64,000 nt of DNA from Nonlabens sp. Ci31 (GTDB lineage: Bacteria; Bacteroidota; Bacteroidia; Flavobacteriales; Flavobacteriaceae), in assembly GCF_012974865.1 (NCBI RefSeq), contig NZ_CP043633.1:1116001-1180000 (forward strand), given 5' to 3'. Made by a program: the position numbers and the translations under genes. The notes under the pieces are model-generated. The model made no database searches, had not been told where the DNA came from, and saw only the letters and a program-made list of their open reading frames with translations. Below, piece after piece: positions 1 to 8,582 of this stretch. Numbering within the stretch: the stretch's first letter is position 1; each line of letters opens with the position of its first letter.

Positions 1-227
1 GTATTCTTAAAAACAACGGGTAGCAGTTTGTAATCTGCTTTTGCCAGTGGCGGGTACATCATTAATATCAAACCTATGGCTATGGGAATATTAGTGGTTC
101 CACTACTCATATTATTGATGGAAGTTGCGATGCTAGGTATCAAATAGCCTAATCCTACACCTATAGCCATGGCGGTAAAAATCCATAAGGTTAAGTATTG
201 ATTGAGGAAGGAGAGTTTCTTTTTCAT
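1..227 (-). CDS. acr3: ACR3-family arsenite efflux permease, N-terminal part
   Basis: Only the first 75 codons are in the window; the gene runs off the left edge. The start is the ATG at 225-227. The peptide begins MKKKLSFLNQYLTLWIF, has a first membrane segment, and then the conserved ACR3 stretch TTNIPIAIGLILMMYPPLAK. ACR3 proteins are inner-membrane carriers that export arsenite with the proton-motive force. It is the last gene of the visible minus-strand arsenic operon, 39 bp after arsC, which fits the usual reduce-then-export logic. The visible part matches ACR3 rather than the ArsB fold, although annotation often calls both arsB. Confidence 0.9.
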   Translation of the reverse strand, partial: MKKKLSFLNQYLTLWIFTAMAIGVGLGYLIPSIATSINNMSSGTTNIPIAIGLILMMYPPLAKADYKLLPVVFKN

Positions 228-266
228 GGATGGTATTAAATGAATTTTAAAAGGAATGGATTTCAA

Positions 267-896
267 TCAATCACTTTGAAGTTTATTGGGTGTTACTTGA
301 GAGAAGACATATTTCATTTCGGTAGCGATTTGTAAGCTGCGCTCTTGGTAAATTACTTTTTGTTCTGGTGTTCCATCACTTATTTTTGGGTCTAAATAAG
401 TAATCGAGATACGTTTTTCGGCACCGGGAACTACAGGACAGTTTTCTGATGCATGATCACAGGTCATTATCGCGCCAAATTGCTGTGACGGATTTTCCTC
501 ATCGTCAAAGAGTTTTGAAAATGCCTTGATAGGCGGCATGATCTCGCTGTATTCTATGTAGTATTTTGGGTTTTCTTGCTTATTCTTTTTAGTGATCTCT
601 ACCCCTTGTTTTTGGAGCGTTTTGATTATTCTAGGGTACACCGCTGTGGTTTCTGTTCCGCCAGAATAGCAATGTATATCCCCTATTTGATAATATCTAG
701 CTGCGATTTGTGCCCATATCTGGCACAGATGACTGCGCCTAGAATTATGGGTACAAATAAAGGTAAGCTGTGTCTTGTTGTGATGTTGAAGACTGTAATT
801 TATATAGTCTGAGAGTTGGTGGAGTTCTCGCTTTCGCGAAAGCGGAATGGCAGTCACATCTAAGCCATCCAGTAAATTTGTGATTGGTAAAAACAT
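267..896 (-). CDS. arsC: Arsenate reductase-like low-molecular-weight protein tyrosine phosphatase
   Basis: This 209-residue protein has the phosphatase P-loop CTHNSRR (C48-X5-R54), the site that binds the arsenate oxyanion, and a second cysteine pair at C146 and C153 in TCDHASENCP. Enzymes of this fold reduce arsenate to arsenite through a cysteine relay. It is longer than the roughly 130-140 residues of classical thioredoxin-coupled ArsC and matches the larger protein-tyrosine-phosphatase form common in Bacteroidota ars operons. It lies between the DUF6428 gene and the ACR3 pump. Residues 19-23 (LSRKR) are encoded by a copy of the 16-bp palindrome at 829-844, in the N-terminal region before the catalytic fold. 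The exact redox partner cannot be read from sequence. Confidence 0.85.
   Translation of the reverse strand: MFLPITNLLDGLDVTAIPLSRKRELHQLSDYINYSLQHHNKTQLTFICTHNSRRSHLCQIWAQIAARYYQIGDIHCYSGGTETTAVYPRIIKTLQKQGVEITKKNKQENPKYYIEYSEIMPPIKAFSKLFDDEENPSQQFGAIMTCDHASENCPVVPGAEKRISITYLDPKISDGTPEQKVIYQERSLQIATEMKYVFSQVTPNKLQSD
829..844. repeat. 16-bp palindrome copy 1
   Basis: CGCTTTCGCGAAAGCG, exact. Inside arsC, read as LSRKR. Confidence 0.9.
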
Positions 897-905
897 AAAA
901 TTTAA

Positions 906-1367
906 TTAGCAACAACCAGAACCTGGTGCACATGAATTTTGAACTTCTGAAAGCTTTACTTGCTGTTTTTCTTGCGGGACACCACAACTGTCTTTAGCAA
1001 GGCAATCGGTCAATTTATTAGTGAGCACAAAGTGATCTCCATTAAAACCTATACCGAACTTTCCAATTGTTCCCGCTTGATACTCTACTTCTATTTCTAC
1101 ATCAGGAAGTCCTAATTGGGACTGAGACAGCTCAATGATTTGTTGTAATTTTTGAGGATGAAGCCTGTGGTCGTAATCGTTTGCCTCCCAAAGCTGGAAG
1201 TTGACCACTGTTTCTAGCCGCTCTTTGCCGCCGCAATCTATAAAGTGTTTTACTACCTTTCCTACTTCAGTAACGTGAAAATGTGAAGGCACTAAAGTAC
1301 CGTCTGGAAGTGCAAAAGCGATTTTATCCAGTTGCGACAACTGGTGTTTAAATTCAGATAGTTTCAT
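906..1367 (-). CDS. DUF6428 family protein of the arsenic operon
   Basis: This 153-residue soluble protein has no signal peptide or membrane segment. It resembles the DUF6428 family, which is found almost only beside arsR and arsC in Bacteroidota. The body is rich in His and acidic residues (SHFHVTEVGKVVKHF; DYDHRLHP). The C-terminus is cysteine-rich, with DCLAKDSCG and a final CAPGSGCC. Such a tail could hold trivalent arsenic as a chaperone or sensor, but that is inference and no biochemical role is established. It sits 47 bp after arsR and 9 bp before arsC in one operon. The start ATG follows an A/T-rich leader. Confidence 0.75.
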   Translation of the reverse strand: MKLSEFKHQLSQLDKIAFALPDGTLVPSHFHVTEVGKVVKHFIDCGGKERLETVVNFQLWEANDYDHRLHPQKLQQIIELSQSQLGLPDVEIEVEYQAGTIGKFGIGFNGDHFVLTNKLTDCLAKDSCGVPQEKQQVKLSEVQNSCAPGSGCC

Positions 1368-1414
1368 TTCTTATTGTTTAAATGTAATATTACGATGAAT
1401 ACGTTCAAATTTTT

Positions 1415-1756
1415 TTAACAGCATTTATTTAAAGCGGCAGCGTCAAGGTTTAAAATAGGGGAAAGCAAGTTCTTCATTAATGTCCAATTCTGATAATCGA
1501 TACAATAACAAACACTTGTGCCCTCGACGCTGCCTTTTATGAGTCCGACAGACTTTAATTCCTTTAAATGTTGTGAAATAGTGGGTTGTGCTAGACCGAT
1601 TTCATTAACGATATCTCCGCATACGCAGGAATCGATAGAAAATAAATACTGAATGATCGCTATTCTAGCGGGATGCGCGATGGCTTTTGTCATTCGAGCG
1701 ATTTGATTTTGCTCCTCAGTAAATTTTTCACTTTTTGTAACTCCCATATCTTTCAT
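1415..1756 (-). CDS. arsR: ArsR/SmtB-family metalloregulator
   Basis: This 113-residue winged-helix protein carries the ArsR metal-sensing motif as DSCVCGDIV (C44 and C46) at the start of the recognition helix region, followed by the helix-turn-helix AQPTISQHLKELKSVGLI. The C-terminal CC at residues 112-113 could be a third thiol ligand. Family members repress their own operon and leave the DNA when arsenite or antimonite binds the cysteines. It is the first gene of the minus-strand ars operon and probably represses the promoter just upstream. The length is typical for the family. Confidence 0.9.
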   Translation of the reverse strand: MKDMGVTKSEKFTEEQNQIARMTKAIAHPARIAIIQYLFSIDSCVCGDIVNEIGLAQPTISQHLKELKSVGLIKGSVEGTSVCYCIDYQNWTLMKNLLSPILNLDAAALNKCC

Positions 1757-1860
1757 CGCAAATTTACGATAAACGCACCAACTTACTATGCGATAAATAG
1801 TATTTTATTTATTTATAATTTATAGAGATGTAAAAGTATAAAGCTGTACTACATACAAAA
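1757..1860 (-). promoter_or_regulatory. ars operon promoter/operator region
   Basis: The AT-rich stretch upstream of arsR has a box TAAATTTG on the minus strand at 1759-1766, which fits the Bacteroidota -7 consensus TAnnTTTG. It lies only 2 bp before the ATG, so it would give an almost leaderless message and may be fortuitous. CGCA at 1774-1777 and TGCG at 1789-1792 form a short inverted repeat, and TTTATCG occurs twice nearby on the minus strand. This is a plausible ArsR site, but no footprint-like consensus is certain. Confidence 0.3.
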
Positions 1861-1900
1861 CAAATCAACCATGATGTATTTGCGTTTCTTAACCTCTTAA

Positions 1901-2579
1901 TTACTCTATAAAATACCCCATTTTCTTAAATCTTAATTTGAAATAGTCACTATCAAAATTTAAGGGCTGATGATAGGTAAATGTTACCACGGTCTTCTTT
2001 TTCAGATCGAGCATTGAAATGACGGGTTGCCTCTTATAATTATTTTCTAAAAGCACGAGAAGTGAGTCTTTTTGCCAAAATACATTTTCTACCCATTGGT
2101 AAGGACCACGAAATGCCAATCGGTGGACGCTTTTATTTTTAAAGTCCACTAGGTTGATCTCTTGGTCGGGGGAAAAGATCAAATTACCTTCTTGGTTTGC
2201 TATCCAGTTGTAACTATCAAAATCAATATACTTCTCTTTATTATTTTGATAAACTAAGAATTTAGAATAAATGGAATCAAAATCAGAGTCAAAACTACCG
2301 TATACATTTCCAGAAATCACTTTTAAGGTATCCCTTGCTGCAAACTCAAAGCTTTGCAAACTCAAAGCTTTGTAAAGAAAAAGAAGGGTCCTTATTTTTA
2401 TAGTAGGTGACCCATTCCCTCAAAGGAACAGGAGCATCTTTTTCTAAATTTAATTGCTCTTTAACTTCGATCGATTTAGGGCTTTCTATAGAATTACTTT
2501 TCGGCTTCTTTTGTTTGGAATCAGAACAGGAGACAGATAGGAACAAAGTAATAGTTATATATATGAGGTGTTTCCTTAT
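1901..2579 (-). pseudogene. Lipoprotein gene broken by a 16-bp tandem duplication
   Basis: Two overlapping reading frames form one former gene. The upstream frame encodes a lipoprotein-like leader (LFLSVSC then SDSKQKKPKS) and ends ...DPSFSLQSFEFAKL. The downstream frame starts again with SLQSFEFAARDTLKV and continues for about 150 residues. Both share SLQSFEFA because a 16-bp unit is present twice at 2339-2370. Removing one copy restores a single open frame of about 210 codons. The first in-frame codon before a plausible signal peptide (RKHLIYITITLFLSVSC) is ATA at 2577-2579, so the ATG may also be lost, or TTG at 2544-2546 may serve. The C-terminal part has beta-propeller-like strands but no recognised domain. 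Function is unknown. Confidence 0.75.
2339..2372. repeat. 16-bp perfect tandem duplication causing a frameshift
   Basis: The unit TGCAAACTCAAAGCTT is repeated head to tail at 2339-2354 and 2355-2370, with a further TG. Sixteen is not a multiple of three, so the duplication shifts the frame of the lipoprotein gene and creates a TGA. Such a duplication can revert by slippage or recombination. Confidence 0.9.
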
Positions 2580-2603
2580 AGAGAAGAAACCATAGTTTTT
2601 AAA

Positions 2604-3665
2604 TTAATCTTTATCGATCTTAGTAATATACAGTTCTACGCGACGGTCTAATTTATCGATACCTCCTAAGGGTTTGGTACGACCAAATCCTTTGTATTTC
2701 ATTCTGCGGTAGCTCACACCTCGCTTTTTTAGAGTTTCAAAAATGGATTTAGCCCTGTCGTAAGAAAGGTTGGATTTTCTGGTATCTCTATTGTAAGCAT
2801 CGTCATAAACGGGATTGATGCAACACACATGACCGTGAATTTCAAAATGAATGTCTTCACGAGCTACAAGGATTTCTGCTACGCGATCTAAAAGGGGTTG
2901 AGATTCTTCCAGCACGACAGATCTTCCTCTATAAAAGAGAATGTTTTCTAGTCTGATGATTTGGCCCTTTTTAAGGTTTTTATTTAATAATGACTTAAAA
3001 GGTTCTGTTGAATTATCAACAATGGTGTCTAGCTTAGTCGGTATGTCTAGATATTCTTCTACCACTTCAACCATGGTTTCTTCTGTAACAGTTTTGAAGT
3101 TTTTAGAGGCAGGAATGAGGGCGGTGCTTGTTGTGTTTTGGAGAACTGCTTTCACAGCTTTTTTCTCATAGGTTTTGATTTCTTCCTCCTCCTCTTCTGT
3201 AAGGTCCTTTATATTTAGCTTTTTAATTTCTAGTCGCTGGCTAATGGTTTCTTTTAGTGAAAAAACAACATCAACTCGCCTATTTTGGGCGCGTTCATCT
3301 TCTACAGTTAATTTGTCATCATCATCTTCTAAGGCTACTTCGCCACGACCTTCAATGGTTTTAGAAATGTGTTCTATGGTAATGGCATGTTCCTGCAACC
3401 ATTTAGAAACGGTCTCTACGCGTCTGTTAGAAAGGTCTAGATTGTACTCATAAGAGCCTTGATCATCACAGTAACCTAGTATTTTTACGTCTAGAAGGGG
3501 TTTGTATATCAAGTCATCAAAAAAGGCATTGAGTTGTTTTCCCTCGCTGAATGGAAATTGGTCTTTATCGAGATCAAAGTAAACAGAATGGGTTTCTGTA
3601 AGCTGCCCGTTCATTGCAAAGCTTACAAGAAATAAAAGAAACGCTATGTATTTTTTACTAGTCAT
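2604..3665 (-). CDS. OmpA-family protein with two OmpA-like domains
   Basis: This 353-residue secreted or outer-membrane-associated protein has signal peptide MTSKKYIAFLLFLVSFAMNG. It has two regions of the peptidoglycan-binding OmpA C-terminal fold, about residues 30-140 (NLDLSNRRVETVSKWL; AQNRRVDVVF) and 240-350 (NLSYDRAKSIFETLKKRG; DRRVELYI). The NR/DR-x2-R-V-E/D motifs are those that contact diaminopimelate in this family. A charged linker (EEEEEE-containing, around 155-165) joins them. Its start overlaps the stop of the upstream protease gene by one base (TAATG), so translation is probably coupled. It likely tethers the envelope to the wall; the specific role is unknown. Confidence 0.85.
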   Translation of the reverse strand: MTSKKYIAFLLFLVSFAMNGQLTETHSVYFDLDKDQFPFSEGKQLNAFFDDLIYKPLLDVKILGYCDDQGSYEYNLDLSNRRVETVSKWLQEHAITIEHISKTIEGRGEVALEDDDDKLTVEDERAQNRRVDVVFSLKETISQRLEIKKLNIKDLTEEEEEEIKTYEKKAVKAVLQNTTSTALIPASKNFKTVTEETMVEVVEEYLDIPTKLDTIVDNSTEPFKSLLNKNLKKGQIIRLENILFYRGRSVVLEESQPLLDRVAEILVAREDIHFEIHGHVCCINPVYDDAYNRDTRKSNLSYDRAKSIFETLKKRGVSYRRMKYKGFGRTKPLGGIDKLDRRVELYITKIDKD

Positions 3666-5308
3666 TATTTTAAAATACGTTGGTATTTATTTTCATCATT
3701 GAGCACTTCAATCGCTGCTCTAATTTCTGGGTTGTATTTGATCTGGTGATTGTAAAGTCCTTCTTTATAGAAATATCTTTTTACGATTTCATCAGTCAGG
3801 AGGCTTTTGATTTCGGCTTTTTTATCTACGACTTCCTTCTTTTTAGCTTTCTGAATTACTTCCATCATGGAGTTGTAAGAGGTTTTGATATCATCATCTA
3901 ATTCTTCGTTAGTAGCTGATTGATACGCTTTCTCAAAAGCGGACTCTGTAACCGTCTCAAATTCGAACCCACGTTTTTCTATCCAAGAAACAAATTCTTG
4001 AAAGTCAGCATCTGAAAACTGAATCTCATCTAGAGAAGTAAACTGGTGTTTATAGTAATATTCTGTGGCGTAGTCAAAAATGGAATTTTCCTTAAGAAGA
4101 GCTGTGGTGATAGGAGAATATGCAGCAGACTCTATCTTAATATCGGGTTCCACGCCACCACCATCATAAACTGTACGACCGCTGTTGACCGTTTTAAAAG
4201 CTTTGTAATTTTCTTTTTTGGTACGCACGGCGTCGCCATTTTCATCTCGGTTCCAATAATCTAAGGCTTGAATGCAACGACCACTAGGCGTGTAATATCT
4301 AGAAATAGTAATCTTCACTTGGGTTCCATAAGACAAAGGCTTAGGGCGTTGTACCAGTCCTTTACCAAAACTTCTTGCACCTACAATGACAGCGCGGTCA
4401 TAGTCCTGCAGACTACCACTTACTATCTCGCTGGCACTTGCGCTGCGGCCATTGATCAAAACCGCCACTGGCATTCCTTCAAATTCTTCATTGCGTTTGG
4501 TCAGATAAGTTCTGTTGTACTTAGTTACAACAGATTGGGTACTGGTGATGAGTTTTCCTTTTGGGATAAATAAGTTAGACACATTTACAGCTTCACTTAA
4601 CAAGCCGCCTGGATTAGCTCGTAAGTCGAGAATTATTTTGGTAGCTCCTTTTTCTCTTAATTCTTTAATGGCAGCCTTGGTTTCTTTAGAAGCTTTTTCA
4701 TTGAATTTAGAAAGAACTACGTAGCCTATTTCTGGAGTTGCCATTTCATAAAAAGGAACCGCATTTACCTCAACACCCTCTCTTTTAAGAGTAGTCGTTT
4801 TTGTTTTTCCTTGACGGGTATAGGTTATGGTTAGCTCTGTTCCTGAAGAACCTTGTAACAAATCTCCAGCATTATCTTTATAATCAGATATTTTGACACC
4901 GTCTATTTCTATGATATCATCACCAGCTTTAAGGCCAGCCTTATCTGCTGGATAATCTTTCCAGGGTTCTATAATCGTTATGGCATTTTCTTTAGTACGC
5001 ACGTTTGCGCCTATGCCGGTATAGGAACCACGACGGTTGATTTTAGATTTTTCTACCTCTTGCTCTGTCCAGTACACCGTGTAGGGATCCAGTCCTTCCA
5101 GCATTCCTTCTATGGCATTATCCATAAGCTCTGCTGGGTTAGTATCGTCCACATAATTCATATTGAGCTGTTTGTACATTTCTGTAAAAATCTCAATCTG
5201 TTTTGCGATCTCAAAAAAATCATTTTGAAAACTAGCGGTAGTAAATAGCAATCCAGCTGCCGCTATAGGAAGTAGGATTTGTCTTTTTATATTTATTCTT
5301 TGACTCAT
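3665..5308 (-). CDS. S41-family C-terminal processing protease
   Basis: This 547-residue periplasmic serine protease of the CtpA/Prc type has an N-terminal membrane or signal segment at about 10-28 (ILLPIAAAGLLFTTASF). A PDZ domain lies at about 95-180 (DKAGLKAGDDIIEIDG). The S41 catalytic core contains LDLRANPGG, the serine motif GRSASASE (residues 287-294) and the lysine of SFGKG (K316), which form the Ser-Lys dyad. A helical C-terminal extension of about 150 residues follows. Enzymes of this family trim or degrade envelope proteins from their C-termini. In Flavobacteriia this gene commonly lies downstream of rnpA, as here, although a 562-bp spacer intervenes. It is coupled to the OmpA-like gene. 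Confidence 0.92.
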   Translation of the reverse strand: MSQRINIKRQILLPIAAAGLLFTTASFQNDFFEIAKQIEIFTEMYKQLNMNYVDDTNPAELMDNAIEGMLEGLDPYTVYWTEQEVEKSKINRRGSYTGIGANVRTKENAITIIEPWKDYPADKAGLKAGDDIIEIDGVKISDYKDNAGDLLQGSSGTELTITYTRQGKTKTTTLKREGVEVNAVPFYEMATPEIGYVVLSKFNEKASKETKAAIKELREKGATKIILDLRANPGGLLSEAVNVSNLFIPKGKLITSTQSVVTKYNRTYLTKRNEEFEGMPVAVLINGRSASASEIVSGSLQDYDRAVIVGARSFGKGLVQRPKPLSYGTQVKITISRYYTPSGRCIQALDYWNRDENGDAVRTKKENYKAFKTVNSGRTVYDGGGVEPDIKIESAAYSPITTALLKENSIFDYATEYYYKHQFTSLDEIQFSDADFQEFVSWIEKRGFEFETVTESAFEKAYQSATNEELDDDIKTSYNSMMEVIQKAKKKEVVDKKAEIKSLLTDEIVKRYFYKEGLYNHQIKYNPEIRAAIEVLNDENKYQRILK

Positions 5309-5870
5309 TTTTTTATTTCTAGCTTAAATAAGCAGCATTAAATATAGGGTAAATACTCAGAAGCACCATATAGCTGTAACGTTACTTTTAATAAAGGATT
5401 GTGTGCAAGGTCGATGAAGGAATGAGGGATGCGGAGAATAAAAAAGAATATGGATGTTGGAATATAGACTGTTGTGTTGATAGGATATAGAATATAGAGT
5501 TGTTGATTTAGATTTAATACTATGATTTCCCTCGGCCGCAAACACCCTTTATCCTATCAGACATTTCCCATGTAGGAAAAACCTTAGTTACATGCTATGT
5601 CATTAAAATAAATTTGAGGAGGTAACTACCCTTTTCTCTAAAGAAAATAAGAATTGGATATTTTTTGAGTTAGTTCCATATTCCTTGTTTAATTTTTCAA
5701 CTGGATGGGAACTAGTGAAGTTGTCTTGCAAGCATCTTAACAAATAAAAAACGCTGTCATATGCCAAAATCTAACAGGCTAGTCGAGTGTTTGTAATGGC
5801 ATCAATGTTTGTCAGGTAGATCTATGGTTTATAATGAAATCTATACTTCATATTCTAATTTCTATAATTT
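5309..5870. other. 562-bp spacer between rnpA and the S41 protease
   Basis: No convincing gene is seen here. Two short minus-strand frames (about 5338-5545) have no family features. The segment near 5455-5510 contains near-repeats of AATATAG (ggAATATAGac, ggatatagAATATAGag). The region probably carries the protease promoter and possibly decayed sequence. It is unusually long for this gene pair. Confidence 0.4.
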
Positions 5871-6239
5871 TTAAGAAATGACCTTTTTAGCTAACTCTTT
5901 CAATAACTTTTTAGTAAGCTGTTCTATATAATCGTAGTCAGGCATTTTACCAGACTGGTAAATAAACATCGCTTTTAAATGCACGCTTTCAGAAACGGGT
6001 AGTAATCCTTGATGCAATCTATAAGACTCTCGCAGCAATCTTTTAATACGGTTGCGATTTACGGCACTTTTAAAAAAACGTTTTCCTACACTCACGCCTA
6101 TTTGATGCTCGCCGCCAGTTGGTGCTATAAAATAAACGACCCGTAAAGGCCCTTTTCTCATAGATGCTCCATCAGTGAACAACTGGTCTGTGGCTTTTTT
6201 GCTTTTAAGCTTTTTATTTCTTCCTAAAGTGAGTTTCAT
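5871..6239 (-). CDS. rnpA: Ribonuclease P protein component
   Basis: This 122-residue basic protein matches RnpA: N-terminal LGRNKKLKSKKATDQLF, IGVSVGKRFFKSAVNRNR in the middle and the RNR helix NRNRIKRLLRESYR at about 62-75. It binds the RNase P RNA and helps recognise the 5' leader of precursor tRNA. Length is normal for the family. It is followed by the S41 protease gene on the same strand. No rpmH is seen upstream within the spacer, which is usual for this phylum. Confidence 0.93.
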   Translation of the reverse strand: MKLTLGRNKKLKSKKATDQLFTDGASMRKGPLRVVYFIAPTGGEHQIGVSVGKRFFKSAVNRNRIKRLLRESYRLHQGLLPVSESVHLKAMFIYQSGKMPDYDYIEQLTKKLLKELAKKVIS

Positions 6240-6719
6240 TGTGGTGCAAAGATAGGGTTTCCGTTTGTGAGTATTTGAGTCTGTTAGTCTTTGAGCTCTC
6301 GAGCCTTTTAATAAGTAAGCAGTAGGCAGGTTCGTTTTTGAGCTGTGCTCAAAACGGAAGTAGGTAGTATTTTTTGGATGGAATTTAAATCAGTTCTGCA
6401 AACCTATCTTTCCAAAGAAAATCGATTCAAATACAGTGTACAGTCGCGGTATTCAGAGCCAGTAGGTATTAAATTCGTTGAAGATTACAGGTTCTGTTCC
6501 CTAAATCTAAAAGGTGCAGGAACTCAGCGTACTTTAGTTGATCAAAATGTATATATAAAAACTAAGAAACCTTAGCCTTTAGGGCTAGGGAAAAGGTTTT
6601 GGTTTTATGCTCAAAACAGAAGTAGGCAGTAATTCTATTTAAAGAATTACTGCCTACTAAAATTTCAAACTTGTTTGAAATCAATCTGCTTACTGCCTAC
6701 TGTGACAGTTTACTATAAC
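6240..6719. other. Repeat-rich spacer, no gene supported
   Basis: This 480-bp gap between rnpA and the M1 peptidase has one 76-codon plus-strand frame at 6345-6575 without family features. It contains two copies of TGCTCAAAACNGAAGTAGGN (6346-6369 and 6608-6631, differing at two of 24 positions). It also has several AGTAGGCAGTA/TACTGCCTACT motifs in both orientations (around 6316-6330 and 6688-6703) and two hairpins listed separately. It reads as a nested set of small mobile or recombining repeats. Confidence 0.5.
6621..6681. repeat. Two adjacent perfect hairpins downstream of the M1 peptidase gene
   Basis: AGTAGGCAGTAATTCT (6621-6636) is the exact reverse complement of 6643-6658, giving a 16-bp stem and a 6-nt loop. 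Directly after it, ATTTCAAAC (6662-6670) pairs with GTTTGAAAT (6673-6681). They lie 39 bp past the stop of the minus-strand peptidase gene and could end or stabilise its message. The same AGTAGGCAGTA motif recurs elsewhere in the spacer, so they may also be part of a repeat element. Confidence 0.75.
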
Positions 6720-8582
6720 CTATTCCTCTATTGGAAACGTATTATTAGCCTTATTCACATCTGCCATCATTTCTTTTGGATCGATGGTCACACTTTTTAC
6801 GTTGTTTAAATTGACAGTGTCAAGAGTCAACTCATAGGTGGGATATGCCCAAGCCCAGTCTGCCACCGTAGTTACATTCCTAGTTACTTTCTTTTCTCCG
6901 CGCATTTCTTCAAGAGGTATGTAGTACATTTTTGTACTGCCATCATTCATAGTTACTTCTATGTCTAGCGGCATAGGCATAAGGCCTTTTCGCGAAAGCG
7001 AAATTACTGCCTTACCATCTAGGCTACTCATATTTTCAATAGAATAATCGATCGTATTTGTCGTCATGGTCCAGTCTATTAAATACCATTCCAAGTCAAA
7101 ACCGCTCACACGCTCAGCCACTCTTTTAAAGTCATTAGGATCTGGATGTTTGAATTTCCAAGTATTGAAATATTCTTTGATAATTTGGTCCCGTACTTCA
7201 TCTCCTACCACATAACCTAGTTGTGCCATAAAAACGGCTCCTTTAGAATAAGCACTGGTTCCATAAGCGCCATTGTATTCATAACGGTCTGCATGGGTGG
7301 TTTGTGGTTGTTCTTTACCAGACATCGCAAGACTTATATAACCTCTATAAGAGCCAGCATTTGGATTTTCTTTTCCTTCTTTAAAAACTTCATTCATAGC
7401 TAGGTTAGAAATATAGGTAGTAAAACCTTCATCCATCCACTCATCTTTAGACTCGTTAGTAGCGAGAATGTGGTTGAACCACGAGTGTGCAAATTCATGA
7501 GCAGTAACTCCCGCAAGACTACCAAAACTGCGTTCTCCAGTTATTAAGGTACACATCGCATATTCCATACCACCATCACCACCTTGAATCACTGAGTATT
7601 GTTTGTAAGGGTATTTCCCTATATGCTCGTTATAGTACTTTAAGAACTCATTAGTTACTGGTTGTAATTGTTTCCAGTTTTCTTTGATAGCGTCGTTATC
7701 CTTGTAGAAGAAGTGAAGGTCCACTCCGTTTGCTCCTTTGTAGATATCGTGGATAAAATCTTTGTCTGCGCCAAATGCAAAATCATGAACTTGAGGGGCT
7801 TTAAAATGCCATTTTAATTTTCCGTCCTCGCTTCTTGCAGGGCCAGAATTTGCTTTGTCATAACCATGACCTATTTCTTTAGGGTTTTGAAGGTAACCAG
7901 TTCCACCGATAGTATAATCTTTATCAATAGTTACTTCCACATCAAAATCTCCCCAAACACCGTGAAATTCGCGTGCGATATACGGGCTTGTATTCCAACC
8001 GTATTTATCAAACTCAGCCATTTTAGGATACCATTGTGTCATAGAAAGAGCAACTCCTTCGGCATTATTACGGCCGCTTCTTCTTATTTGTACAGGAACC
8101 TGACCGTTAAAATCTAGTTCTAGAGTAGTAGACTGTCCTGGTGCGAGTGTTTTTGCAAGCTTTACTACGAGTACAGTTCCTTGTTCGTCTGTTAATAAAG
8201 GTTGACCGTCTTGCTTCATACTGCTCACATGCAAATAGCCTATTTCATTAGGTTTTAAAGCTACAATACGAGACCCTACACGCGGATCAGGATCTGCGAT
8301 ACTACGGGAACGTACATCCATTTCACTTCCTGGTTGAAAAGCATTGAAAAATAAATGATAGTAAACTCGATCTAGCGTTTCTGGCGAGTTGTTAGTATAC
8401 ACCAGTTTTTGTTGACCTGTGTATTGGTAACGATCTACATCTATATCCACATCCATATCATAGTTGACATGTTGTTGCCAGTAAGTACCAGAATCAGATG
8501 ACTGGTTAGCCACTACATTTTTAGAAGAGTTACAACTAGCTAGTGCAATCGCAGCGGTAAGAATTATAGCAATTTTTTTCAT
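6720..8582 (-). CDS. M1-family zinc aminopeptidase, lipoprotein
   Basis: This 620-residue exported metallopeptidase has the lipoprotein signal MKKIAIILTAAIALASC (lipobox cysteine at 17). The gluzincin site is complete: H362-E-F-A-H366 followed by E385 in WMDEGFTTY (HEXXH-X18-E). The substrate-anchoring GAMEN motif appears as GGMEYA at about 338-342. M1 enzymes remove N-terminal residues from peptides; an exported lipoprotein form suggests peptide scavenging at the cell surface or in the periplasm. Near the C-terminus, LSRKG is encoded by a degenerate copy of the 16-bp palindrome (6985-7000). It is monocistronic, with repeat-rich DNA downstream and a divergent spacer upstream. Confidence 0.93.
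   Translation of the reverse strand: MKKIAIILTAAIALASCNSSKNVVANQSSDSGTYWQQHVNYDMDVDIDVDRYQYTGQQKLVYTNNSPETLDRVYYHLFFNAFQPGSEMDVRSRSIADPDPRVGSRIVALKPNEIGYLHVSSMKQDGQPLLTDEQGTVLVVKLAKTLAPGQSTTLELDFNGQVPVQIRRSGRNNAEGVALSMTQWYPKMAEFDKYGWNTSPYIAREFHGVWGDFDVEVTIDKDYTIGGTGYLQNPKEIGHGYDKANSGPARSEDGKLKWHFKAPQVHDFAFGADKDFIHDIYKGANGVDLHFFYKDNDAIKENWKQLQPVTNEFLKYYNEHIGKYPYKQYSVIQGGDGGMEYAMCTLITGERSFGSLAGVTAHEFAHSWFNHILATNESKDEWMDEGFTTYISNLAMNEVFKEGKENPNAGSYRGYISLAMSGKEQPQTTHADRYEYNGAYGTSAYSKGAVFMAQLGYVVGDEVRDQIIKEYFNTWKFKHPDPNDFKRVAERVSGFDLEWYLIDWTMTTNTIDYSIENMSSLDGKAVISLSRKGLMPMPLDIEVTMNDGSTKMYYIPLEEMRGEKKVTRNVTTVADWAWAYPTYELTLDTVNLNNVKSVTIDPKEMMADVNKANNTFPIEE
6985..7000. repeat. 16-bp palindrome copy 2 (degenerate)
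   Basis: CCTTTTCGCGAAAGCG; left arm changed at two positions. Inside the M1 peptidase gene, read as LSRKG. Confidence 0.75.

Noticed and set aside
5338..5545. Two overlapping 60-70 codon frames
   Set aside because: They overlap each other, have no start context and their peptides look random.
6345..6575. 76-codon plus-strand frame
   Set aside because: It lies in a repeat-rich spacer, contains one of the repeat units and shows no family features.
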